Origin: Trissonchulus latispiculum
Taxonomy: Eukaryota; Nematoda; Enoplea; Enoplida; Ironidae
Assembly (NCBI GenBank): GCA_030248195.1
Contig: JASAND010022166.1
Coordinates: forward strand, 1 to 64,000
Direction of reading: 5' to 3'
DNA length: 64,000 bases
Shown one piece after another: positions 12,001 through 24,000 of this stretch. Within the stretch, counting starts at the first letter, position 1. Each line of letters starts with the position of its first letter. The notes under the pieces were generated by a model. It was not told the DNA's origin and did not search any database. It was given only the letters and a program-made list of their open reading frames with translations. The position numbers and the translations under genes were made by a program.

Positions 12001-15000
12001 CCGGCGTTTGGCAGTTGGCCTTCTTGTGCTTATTTTAGTGGATCTTCTGTGGGTTGGTTCCTCGGAATTGACTAAGTTCTAGGATTGAATATACGCTGAG
12101 AAACGATTTATTTATATATTTTGCTCTCCTGTGGAACTCCCTTGGACGCACTTCAATTGGGCTCCGCCCCCAAGAAACTGAATATTAACTGCTCTTCCGA
12201 GACCTTCCAACCTGCTTGTTTTGGAGCCGTCAGCCCTGCCCTCAGTATGTTTGGTATTATTGATTGATTTGATTGATTGATTGATTGATTTGACCAGAGC
12301 GAAATGTCAAGCTCTCGCTCGAAAGGAACACCAGTATCAGGACTCTCGAATGCCAAGACAAGCCACTCCAGTAACCGGTCATCCGGCAAATTTCCAAAGG
12401 CGACACGGTGTGCTGGCAAATGTAATGACCCTATTGGCGAGATGGATCATCTGCTGTTATGCCACAAGTGCCGATGCGTATGCCATGCGAGATGCGCAGG
12501 GCTCCATTCACAGCTCTTCAGCAGTTTCAGTAAGCTGACAAAGCTGAACGTTGTATGGCTGTGTGACCGCTGCATTTCGGCGCCCTCTCCTTCTCCGCAT
12601 AAGCCAGCACCCTCAGCCTCTTCTTCACTTGAGCACTGTGAACTCTCATCGTCCTCTACCCAAACCGAACCCCTGCCATCCACCCTCTCCGATAGCTCCC
12701 AGCCAACCAATGTTACTGTGTTTTGTGGTCCCGAAAACCCGCTGTCTTGTTTCTACTGCTTCGATCTGGATTTTGATGGCACTCTGTTTCGCTCAGCTGA
12801 ACATGCATTCCAATATTTTCGCTTGCTATACTATGGATTTGTGGAAGACGCTGAAGCTGTTCTCCGTGCTGAATCCCCTGCCGAGGCGAAGCGCATTGGC
12901 AGTGCGATAGTTAGACGCCTTGAAACGAGGGAAGTGGAATCTTTTGAACTTAATCTGATGCTGAATATCCAGAAGGCCAAACTCCAGCAGTGTTCCACTT
13001 TCAGAGACTGCCTGCGGTCATCTGGAACCTCCTTCCTAGCCCACTCTACATACCCCAGCAAAAAGGCCTTTTGGACCACCGGACTCCATCGAAACGACGA
13101 TGTTCGCCCAGACTCTTTTCCTGGTAAAAATGCGCTAGGAAATATGTTGATGGATTTGAGAAAGTCTATTCTGGACGAATCCTTCTATACGGTACGTTAC
13201 GAAGTAGCAAACATGGGTGATTTTGTTCAGATTATTCGAGATGGCGAGCTGCCTCTTCCTATGCCAAAGCCTTTCACTCGGCAGCGGGCAAAGGCAAAGC
13301 CAAAGCCAACGTCGCTACGGCAATCGCCATCTGTTTCAAACCCACTCTGCTTCCATTGTGGCGTGCCTGGTCACAATATGAGATCCTGCCGGCTAAAGTC
13401 ACATGGTCCCATTAGATGCTTTCTTTGCAACCGAGAAGGTCACAAACAGAAATATTGCCCGTTTGCTGACCCCGTCTCCAGCCGAGGCCATTTCTCAAAT
13501 GGGAGTCAAAAAGTCCCCTTACTTTCGCCAAACCGGGCAGTTCCCTTGTATTCTGAGGTGGTCAGTAAGCAACGCCCACCGCATCGAAGCTGCCACAGCG
13601 GAATGTCATTTTGAAGGTGTGGCCAGGATAGGATGGCCGAAAATTTTTATAAAAATTTTTATAACAGCCAAGTTCCCATCACCTCAGCGGGTGCTCCTTG
13701 CATTTCTGCTTGCACTACCGTGGGCCCTACTGCTGCTACTACTACCACTACTACTACTACTGCTGTTCCCTCCGATACTGCTGCTAACTTTGACCTCCCG
13801 CCCGCCTCAAGACACCAAGCCACACCAAATACGGTAACTGGTAGTGCATCCCCTAATGACATGAAAGTTGTTTTGTGTAATTTGCGTAGCCTTTGTAACA
13901 AGTTTTTAAATTTTCATTTCGAAGTATGTCTCCAAAACAATTTTCCGGATGTTATTTGTTTGACTGAAACCTGGTTGCATTCTGGATGTCCCAATAGCTT
14001 GTTTCTATGTAAAAACTTGTATTCCATTTATAGGAAAGACAGGTCTGATACCAGAAAGGGGGGTGGTGTTGCCATTCTGGTGAAAAATTGTATCGTAAGC
14101 AAAGAACTGAAATTGCCGAACTTGGGTACTTTAGAAGGGGTTGCCGTGGAAGTCAAGGGAAGCAATCCGGGTACCGCTTGCATATTTTGTACTCTGTATC
14201 GCCCGTCCGCTATCAACGTAGATTGTTTAATTCCTCTTCAAAATTGCCTGAAATTTTTGACGAATAAAAATAAAAATGTGGTAGTTGCTGGTGACTTGAA
14301 TCTGCCAGGCGTTGACTGGTCTATTCCAAGAGCACCTTCAACTTTTATGCAGGACTCTTTCATGAACTCTTTTTTCGAGCAAGGTTTCTCTCAAAAAGTT
14401 AATTTTGCAACTCGTGGGGACGCAACCCTAGATCTTGTCTTCGAAAGCTTACCCAACTTGGTATCTGACGTAAACATAATGCCTCCTGTAGCAAACAGCG
14501 ATCATTGTACAGTGTGTTTCTCGACAAATGTGGGAATGGGGGCGACGGGAGATGATGCACGTCATGTACTGTATTGGGATAGGGCAGATTATGCAAATAT
14601 AATGATGAAGCTAGAAATGATTAACTGGAATATTTTGTTTCAAAATTATCCGTCGGTAAATGAAAAGTGGAATGTTTTTAAAAATATATGTTTAATGCTG
14701 ATCGAGGAAAATGTACCCAAAAAACTTGTCAGGAGAAGCGGAAAACAGAAATACCCAAAACATATTAGACGCCTATTGAGTAGGAAGAGAGCTGTGTATA
14801 AAAAGTTTAAACGTACGTCTGATCCCCTTGATGAAAACCGTTACAGAAATATTGTTGCTAAGTGTAGTGAAGCTATTGCTATGTTCCATAAACTGTGTGA
14901 ATCTAAATTTCTCTCTATCTAATCTAATCTAAATTTCCTGATAAGATGCCCTCTCAGTTCTTGAAATTGTTCAAAACCCAGCTGTGCATTCCTCTTCAGG

Positions 15001-18000
15001 TTATATTTCAACAGTCTTACGAGGAGGGGGTGATACCTAGCGACTGGTCTGTAGCTCACGTTATACCCATTTTTAAGGGTAAGGGCTCGAGGAATGATCC
15101 TGCTAACTACCGGCCGGTGTCCCTAACTAGTGTGTGTTGTAAGGTAATGGAGAAGGTGATCAAGAAGCACTTGCTTGAGCACCTTCTCAACAACTGTCTT
15201 ATCTCGAAACACCAGCATGGGTTTATGTCAAATCGGTCTACCCAAACCCAGCTGCTAGAGTGCTTAAATCTATGGACGAACGCCAAAAATGCAAAAAAAG
15301 GTGTAAAGGCGCTATATTTAGACATAAGTAAAGCTTTTGACTCTGTATCTCATGTAAAATTGTTAAGAAAACTGGATGCATATGGGGTCAGGGGGCGTGC
15401 ATTAAGTTGGATACGGGCATTTCTTAGTGAGCGATCTCAGTTTGTGAAAGTTAACAACGTACTGTCTGACCGGGGGGAGGTTATTAGCGGGGTTCCACAA
15501 GGAAGCGTGCTTGGACCTATTTTGTTTTTACTGTATATAAACGATTTGCCTGGTTTCTTGTCTTATTGTGATACAAAAATTTTTGCGGACGACACAAAGT
15601 TGTCACTGGCGGGGTCAACTTTGGATGAGTTCGAAAACTTCAAATTGGATTGTCTTAACGTATTTAATTGGGCCACAACAAATCAGCTTTCGATTGCCTC
15701 GAACAAAAGCATGTTTCTTGAGATGGGGGAACCATTAATGGGGACTGATCTGGCTGTAAATGGTGTGGCTATTCCAAAAGTGAGTCATGTCAAAGATTTG
15801 GGAGTATTTATCACTCATGACCTCAAATTTTCCGTCCACTGTGATAAAATTTGCGCTAAAGCTTATCAGAAAATTGCTCTTATATTCAGAAGTTTCGTGT
15901 GCAGAGACACAAAATTTTTGGTGGCTATGTTTAAAACATATGTAAGACCTATTTTGGAGTTCAATTCTTGCGTGTGGTCTCCTTCTTTGTTGTGTGATAT
16001 TCGAAAAATCGAGAACGTTCAACGGCGATTCACAAAAAGAATCCCGGCACTGCACGACTTAAGTTTTGCCCAAAGATTGGAAAAAACAGGACTTGAAATT
16101 TTAGAGCTCAGAAGACTACGGGCAGACCTGGTTCAGGCATATAAAATTATATACGAAATTGACAAAGTAAATTCGGCTGATTTCTTTGTGTTTGCTTCTG
16201 AAACTGGTACCAGAGGAAATAACCTTAAGTTGCACTGTCAGCGTGCAAGACTAGAATGTAGGAAGCGCTTCTTTAGTAATCGAATAACTCCGATATGGAA
16301 TAGCCTCCCAAACTGTGTTGTACGGGCTGCCAACACTTCGATATTTAAAGATAGAATTGAAAACATGGTTTTCTCGGAGTTTCTGAGGTATGACCTAAGT
16401 CAGTAATATAGTTGTACTTTGTATATAGTGTGTATTTCTCTGTATTGTACTGTGCCTTTTATGTACGTACGTTTCAAATGCTATTAGCTTGTGCTGTAAT
16501 AGGGGATCTAGCATTTGCTAGACTCCCATTTTGGTCTTGTTCTTGTTGGTATCGTTACATGTTTATGTATACGTGCGTGTCTGACCAAAATAAACAAATG
16601 TTGTTGTTGTTGTTGTTGTTGTTATTACTTTATCGAAGGTAACATTGTTTGAAAAATGAACCGTTCAGCTGGGTATATCGCAATTCACGCGAATAGGATG
16701 GACGGAGGAAGTGCCTGTTCCACGCTACGCGACTGCATTCCCTATTCGGCGCTGAATCTAGTTTCTATCATTTTCAGCGCCGACTGCTTTCCCTATTCGG
16801 TGCTGAATCTAGTTTCTATCCTTTTCATCGCCGACTGCATTCCCTATTGGGCGCTGAATCTAGTTTCTATCATTTTCAGCGCCGACTGTCAAGTATATAT
16901 ATACGTATATATTGGCATTTTTCCGCCCTTCCTTCTTTCCCTATTCTAGCCATTGCATGCCCGTCTAGGGCATTTTTCCCTCTAGTTTCTTGCATTTTTC
17001 CGCTTTAGCGTTTTTCTTCGAGGGCTTAATAAAATGAATAAACTGCCATAAAAACGATTTGAAAAAACTAGATAGGATGTACATATATATCTATTGTAAG
17101 CACGTTTAGGGCATTTTTATCATTTCTACGGAGCACTATCTCTTTGTATTTGTTTGTGTGTGTAAGGGTTTATCTGAAAAGAGAATTAGGTGCGTGGGGT
17201 CGGTATATCGGAAAACAGGATGAGGAGGGTCCGAACCCCCACGCGGGGCAGGGTATTTTTTACAGGGGGGGGGCCAGGGCACCCCGAAAATGCCATCCCC
17301 CCAGATTTTGGGCTTTCCCCCTAAATGAGGTCTACATTTTTTCCAAAACTGGTCAAATGTTCAAAAATTTTCCGGCTTCTGAGGAGATTTTTTCTTAAAA
17401 TGGTTATTTTTAGTTGAAATCATGGTATTTTAGAGAACGTTTTGTGTTTCACCATGCAAAATACGCCAAAAATACCACTTTTTGGCTCATTTCTGCAAAA
17501 CATCCCCCCAAATTTCTCCCCCCACCCGGAGAAGAAATCCCTAAAAAATACCCTATGGGGGGGGGGTCGTCGCGTTGAGTGGTTATCGGAAAACAGGATG
17601 ACGGGGGCCGAACTCCCACCGGCGGGGGGGGGTCGTCACGCTGCAAGGGGTACGGAAAATTTGAAAAAAGCAATTGTTTCTACATCAGAAAACGTTTACA
17701 GAAGGGTTATCGGAAAAAAGGATGACGGGGGCCGAACTCCCACCGGGGAGGGGGGGGGTCGTCGCGGATATGTGGGGTACGAAAAATTTGTAAAAACGCA
17801 ATTGTTTCTTCATCAGAAAACGGTTCCAGAGGGGTTATCGGAAAACAGATGACGGGGAGCGAACTCCCACCGGGGGGGGGGAGGGTCGTCGCGGTGCGTG
17901 GGGTACAGAAAATTTAAAAAACTCAATTTTTTTCGCATCAGAAAACGTTTAGAAAAGGTTTTCCGGAAAACAGGAAGACAGGGGGCCGAACTCCCACCGG

Positions 18001-21000
18001 GGGGGGGGTCGTCGCGGTGCGCAGGGTTGGGAACATTTGAAACAACGCAATTGTTTCTGCATCAGAACACGTTTAAAGAGGGGTTATCGGAAAACAGGCT
18101 GACGAGGGGCCGAACTCCAACCGGGGGGGGGGGGGGTAGTTTCGTAGCGTGGGGTACGGAAAATTTGAAAAAACGCAATTGTTTCTGCATCAGAAAACGT
18201 TTACATAGGGGTTATCGGAAAAGAGGATGACGGGGGGCCGCTGGCTTATCCCTTAGCAATTTTTTATGGGGGGGGCCCATCGATGGGGGGCTCACCCAAA
18301 ATGGGGGGGGGCATATTTTTAGAAAATTTTTGGATTTTTTGTGAGTTTTTTGTGTACAAACTGCTAAAAATCGCTAAAAAATTACTAATTTTAGGTGTTT
18401 TATACGCTAAAATAGCGAAAATTTAGTCAAAAATCCGGCGAAGCCGAATCCGAATCCGAATGGGGGCGGCCCCCCCACCCCACCCCCCACTAGGGATAAG
18501 CCAGGGCCGGACTCCCACCGGGATGCGGGGGGTCGTCGCGGTGCGTGGGGTTCGGAAAATTTGTAAAAACGCAACTGTTTCTTCATCAAAAAACGTTTAT
18601 ATACAATATATTTATATATATTTCACTTTATACCATACTATGCCACTTTTGGAATAAGCAAGCGCTTTCATTTGATATCAAATTTGCAAGCTTTTGGAAA
18701 AATCGATTTTTTTACCGGCCCTCACCCCTGACCAGGGCGCCACAGCTCGCTAGGGACACTTTAGAGGGGTCCTCCAATGACAAAAAATGTTCGCCTCACC
18801 AAGGGCTTTCATTTGATACCAAACTTGGTTTTTTTAAAAAAATCGATTTTTGACCAGTCCGGACCCTTGTCAGGGCGCCACAGGCCGCTGGGTCCACTTT
18901 GAAGGGGCCCTCCAATGACAAAAATGTTCGCCTAACCACGGGCTTTCATGTGATACCAAACTTGGCCATTTTTGGAAAAATCTATTTCTGTCCATTTTGG
19001 ACCGGTCTGGACACTGGTCAGGGCGCCACAGGCCGCTGGGTCGGGTCCACTTTGGAGGGGCCCTCCAATGACAAAAAATGTTTGCCTCAGCAAGCGCTTT
19101 CATTTGATATCAAATTTGCAAGCTTTTGGAAAAATCGATTTTTTACCGGCCCTCACCCCTGACCAGGGCGCCACAGCTCGCTAGGGACACTTTAGAGGGG
19201 TCCTCCAATGACAAAAAATGTTCGCCTCACCAAGGGCTTACATTTGATACCAAACTTGGATTTTTTTAAAAAAAATCGATTTTTGACCAACCCGGACCCT
19301 TGTCAGGGCGCCACAGGCCGCTGGGTCCACTTTGGAGGAGTCCTCCAATGACAAAAATGTTCGCCTCACCAAGGGCTTTCATTTGATACCAAACTTGGCC
19401 ACTTTTAGAAAAATCGATTGTTGACCACTTTGGACCGGTGTGGACCCTGGTCAGGGCGCCACAGGCCGCTGGGTCCACTTTGAAGGGGCCCTCCAATGAC
19501 AAAAATGTTTGCCTAACCACGGGCTTTCATGTGATACCAAACTTGGCCATTTTTGGAAAAATCTATTTCTGTCCATTTTGGACCGGTCTGGACACTGGTC
19601 AGGGCGCCACAGGCCGCTGGGTCCACTTTGGAGGGGCCCTCCAATGACAAAAAATGTTTGCCTCAGCAAGCGCTTTCATTTGATACCAAATTTGCAAACT
19701 TTTGGAAAAATCGATTTTTGAGCGGCCCTCACCCCTGACCAGGACGCCACAGCTCACTAGGGACACTTTAGAGGGGCCCTCCAATGGCAAAAAATGTTCG
19801 CCTCACCATGGGCTTTCATTTGATACCAAACTTGAAAATTTTTAAAAAATCGATTTTTGACCAGTCCGGACCCTGGTCAGGGCGCCACAGGCCGCTGGGT
19901 CCACCTTGGAGGGGTCCTCCAATGACAAAAAAATGTTCGCCTCACCAAGGGCTTTCATTTGATACCAAACTTGGCCACTTTTAGAAAAATCGATTTTTGA
20001 CCATTTTGGACCGGTTCGGACCCTGGTCAGGGCGCCACAGGCCGCTGGGTCCACTTTGGAGGGGTCCTCCAATGACAAAAAATGTTCGCCTCACCAAGGG
20101 CTTTCATTTGATACCAAACTTGGCCACTTTTGGAAAAATCGATTTTTGGCCATTTTGGGCGCGGTCCCCGGTCCGGACCCCTGGCCAGGGCGCCACAGGG
20201 GTCCGGGCAAAGCCTACTATAGCCTAGGCTGTAGTGCTCCCGCACCCCACCCCAAATCCCAAATAAGAGAAACCTGCTCACTGTAGATATTTCTGTAGAA
20301 GAGGTTAAAGTTGGAGTTGCGACGCGGTAGGGCCCACCACCATCAGGGTGCCCCCCAGCCACATGGATAGGTCCTACAGCGAAACTAATGGGCCATTTAG
20401 ATTCACCATATAGGGGTTCCTATTCGAATACGAAACCTCAGCCCAGCAGCTCTTATGTATAGGGCTGCCTACTCCGTAGGCCAAGACCCCCCATTTTACA
20501 CACTAACTTTCGATCCCTGGCCAGGGCGCCACAGGAGCCAGATCGAAAATTCATATGCCCTATTCCATGGCGACCCTTTGGGTAATGCTGCATGCCAAAC
20601 CTGAGATCCCTCGGCCAAGGCCTGCTCTCGTTTACTTAATTACAAATTTTTACCATTTTGGAAATAAACTATCTTCGAAAAAATCGAAATCCTGCTATGT
20701 ACACAGCCCACTGGGGGGGTCCAACCTGCACCAAAAATTTTTCCCCAGAAATCGGGCACGAGTTGTTCAAAAAAAACCCTAAATAGTATAGAAAATTTTT
20801 GAGCTCCGACCTCTAGGGTGGGGGGGAGAAAAAAAAAGTGGAGAGAAAGTCTGTAGTTCAACATTTCAATTTTTTATAACTCAAAAACGGCTCGACCGAT
20901 TTCGCTCAAATTTGCAGAGCATGGACCCCTCGTGTTGGGCTTTCTACTGGTACAATATGAAGGCTCTACCTCAACTCCTCCGCCGGCACCAGGGGAAACT

Positions 21001-24000
21001 ATGATCCAACACTACGCAATGTGCCTGTTTTTCCCTATTCTAGGTAGTGCGCTAACGCGCACTACCTGATATATATATATATATGCTCGCAATGTTTCTG
21101 ATAGCACAGCGAAGACAGCGTATTTATGTCTGTGAAAACCTTGACTTACGTAAGTGCTTGATAAAACTGTTGTTTTGCATTCTGAAGTAATTCTGCCATT
21201 CTGAAGCTCTCTCATTATTCAGCAAAGCAACACATAACAGGCTTCAAAGTTCGCGCGAATAGGGCGGAAGGAGGGAATTCCCTATTCGGCGACAAAGCTG
21301 GTTTCTTTCATTTTAGTCGCCGAGTAGATTCCCTATTCGGCGCACAAAGCTGGTTTCTGTCATTTTAGTCGCTGAGAAACGGCATTTTTCCGCATCAGCA
21401 GAATCTCAGTTGTAACCATGCACCGTGTATTTAACATTCAAGTCTTTCCCTATTCTACCAAGTTGGTTGCCCGTCGAGGGCATTTTCCCCCCTAGTTTCG
21501 CTTATTTTCCGCTACAGAGAAAATCATGTCAGAGAAGTTGCATACACAATGTAAGCAAAGCTAGCTACCGCAAACAGGCTGGATGAAAACGTTCTATAGT
21601 CTAGCAAACTTAAACTGGACCAAAAGAGTGAAATTTGTGGAGAGTTTATTATTCAAGTTAAGTATGACAATGTATTTATTTTTTGAAAGCTCAGAAATCA
21701 GAGATTTCAAAAATTTTTAAAAATTCTAAAATTTTAGAATTTCAAATTTCAGAAATTTTAGAAACTGTAGGAAAAGAAAAAATATAACAAAAGTAGTCGA
21801 GTTTGGTATCAAATGAAAGGTCTCGTTCAGGAGAACGCGAATATGTATCAATTATTGCGGATTTGGGGCGGCACGTGGTTCCAGCGGGCTCATATCCCGA
21901 AAAATAAAAGCTGCTCCAATCGCTACAAACTTGGGTTTATTTGAAAGCTTTCATCACGCTGAGTAAAAGTTATAATTGGGTCGTCGCTCAAAAATGCTGT
22001 CTGTGAAAGTTATCCCTCTTTAAAACCCAAAAACGGGCTGTTGGACACTTTTGGAGGGTTTAATCCAGGCTAGCGAAAGCTGTGAGCTGAATCAAGTCAA
22101 GCCAATGCGCTACATTTTGCGCCTCATCATTATACACAACTACGTAAAAATTACAGCTTTGGATCTTCATGCATGCATAAGATAAGCTAATTTAAACAAA
22201 CTTCAAAGAAGCCGCCGTGTCGGTTCCTTTGAAGTTTGTTTAAATTAGCTTATCTTACGCATGCATGAAGATCGAAAGCTGCAATTTTTACGAAGTTGTG
22301 TATAATGATGAGATGCAAAATGTAGCGCACTGGATTGACTTGATTCAGCTCACAGCTTTCGCTAGCCTGGATTAAACCCTCCAAAAGTGTCCAACAGCCC
22401 GTTTTTGGGTTTTAAAGAGGGATAACTTTCACAGACAGCATTTTTGAGCGACGACCCAATTATAACTTTTACTCAGCGTGATGAAAGCTTTCAAATAAAC
22501 CCAAGTTTGTAGCGATTGGAGCAGCTTTTATTTTTCGGGATATGAGCCCGCTGGAACCACGTGCCGCCCCAAATCCGCAATAATTGATATATATTCGCGT
22601 TCTCCTGAACGAGACCTTTCATTTGATACCAAACTCGACTACTTTTGTTATATTTTTTCTTTTCCTACAGTTTCTAAAATTTCTGAAATTTGAAATTCTA
22701 AAATTTTAGAATTTTTAAAAATTTTTGAAATCTCTGATTTCTGAGCTTTCAAAAAATAAATACATTGTCATACTTAACTTGAATAATAAACTCTCCACAA
22801 ATTTCACTCTTTTGGTCCAGTTTAAGTTTGCTAGACTTTAGTCCAACTGAATGTATTTGCTGAAACAACTGGCTTTTTCCTAGGCAAAAATTTCTGGGGG
22901 GGGGGAAGTCTGGGGGGGGGGGTCCCCCCCCAGGTCTGGGGGGGGCTCGGATTTCTGGGGGGGGGGGGGAAGAAAAATTTTCAGAAAAATGCCTAAAAAT
23001 AGCTATTTTTTGTTGCTGAGCTAAAAAATTAACTATTTTTAACTTAAATTTAAGCTTAAAATAGCTAAAAAATGCTTAAAAATAGGTAAAAATCCGGCGA
23101 AGCCGGAAGAATTTTTCAAAATTTACCCTCAAAACCCTATTTTTCCGGGCACTTTGGAGTTCTGGGGGGGGAAGGCCCGAATCCTGGGGGGGGCGACCCA
23201 AGTCTGGGGGGGACGAATTTCTGGGGGGGGCACCCCCCCCCCTGTAGGAAAAAGCCAGAACAATGCCTGTTAATAGCCTTTTCAGAACTTTATACACGGT
23301 GCGCCATCTTAGGCTGGAAGGCCACTGTTCATGGCCTCTACAGAACATTATACACGGAGCGTTATCTTAGGCTGGAAGGCCACTGTTCATGGCCTTTTGA
23401 GAACTTTTTACACGGTGCGTCATCTTAGGCTGGAAGGCCACTGTTCATGGCCTCTACAGAACATTATACACGGAGCGTTATCTTAGGCTGGAAGGCCACT
23501 GTTCATGTCCTTTTCAGAACTTTTTACACGGTGCGTTATCTTAGGAAGGCTATTTTATTTTAAAAGCCAACCAGCACCGTAACCTTGGATATGCAGTTAT
23601 ATATACATGACAAAAGTTGCTCTGCTCATTTTGGGCTTTCATTTAAAACCAAATTTGACAACTTTTGGAAATTTTGAGTTTTGACCAATTAGGACCCCTT
23701 GCCAGGGCGCCACAGGTCGCTAGAGACCAGTTTGGAGGGGTCCTCCAATGAGATAAAATGTTCGCCTCACCACGGGCTTTCATCTGATACCAAACTTGGC
23801 CACTTTTGGAAAAATCGATTTTTGGCCATTTTGGACCGGTCCGGACCCTGGTCAGGGCGCCACAGGCCGCTGGATCCACTTTGGAGGGGTCCTCCAATGA
23901 CAAAAAATGTTCGCCTCACCAAGGGCTTTCATTTGATACCAAACTTAGCCACTTTTGGAAAATTCGATGTTTGGGCATTCTGGACCGGTCCGGACCCTGG

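Larger units (their letters stand above)
12100..16626 (+). mobile_element. CR1/L2/Jockey-group LINE, inactivated
   Basis: ORF1 (PHD, NADAR, CCHC) and ORF2 (apurinic-type endonuclease plus reverse transcriptase) lie in order on the plus strand. A 3' end with AATAAA and a (TTG)n tail follows. The 5' boundary is uncertain; it is placed upstream of the (GATT)n tract at 12259-12292. ORF2 is broken between endonuclease and reverse transcriptase, so this copy cannot move by itself. I found no convincing target duplication. Confidence 0.88.
11055..16985. mobile_element. Inner inverted-repeat element with 302-bp arms, containing a LINE
   Basis: Arms 11055-11356 and 16684-16985 are both 302 bp and almost perfectly inverted. 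Tips are CTAGAGGGAAAAATGCC. Each arm holds tandem ~50-bp units reading GCAGTCGGCGCTGAAAATGA then AGAAACTAGATTCAGC and CGAATAGGGAA. The architecture (CTAG tip, ATGCCC...GACGGGCA, TAGAATAGGGAAAG, sub-repeats, GAATAGG) parallels the outer element but with different sub-repeats, so they are two families of one type. A LINE fills most of the interior; its tail ends only about 60 bp before the right arm. No TSD was found. Confidence 0.8.
8802..21497. mobile_element. Outer inverted-repeat composite element (~12.7 kb)
   Basis: The left arm 8802-9104 and right arm 21247-21497 are inverted copies. Both begin CTAGGGGGG...ATGCCCTCGACGGGCAACC and end at GCGCGAACTT. Each arm contains tandem ~50-bp sub-repeats, three on the left and two on the right, each with a CCGAATAGGGAAT and an AAGAAACCAGCTTTG segment. 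The intervening 12 kb contains the inner element with similar architecture, arrays and hairpin repeats. No transposase was recognised. The pair may be one transposon enlarged by later insertions, or two solo ends in opposite orientation. Confidence 0.65.

Noticed and set aside
12304..13614. Possibility that the NADAR protein is a bacterial contaminant or a separate host gene
   Set aside because: The frame continues into CCHC knuckles and is followed 18 nt later by LINE ORF2 on the same strand, so it is the ORF1 of the retrotransposon.
18407..20362. Many 60-110 codon frames across the ~144-bp array and tail
   Set aside because: They repeat in register with the array on both strands; there is no start context or conserved domain.
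23285..23560. Regular 58-bp repeats resembling a CRISPR array
   Set aside because: There are no unique spacers; the whole 58-bp unit repeats and alternates between two variants. The context is a eukaryotic intron.
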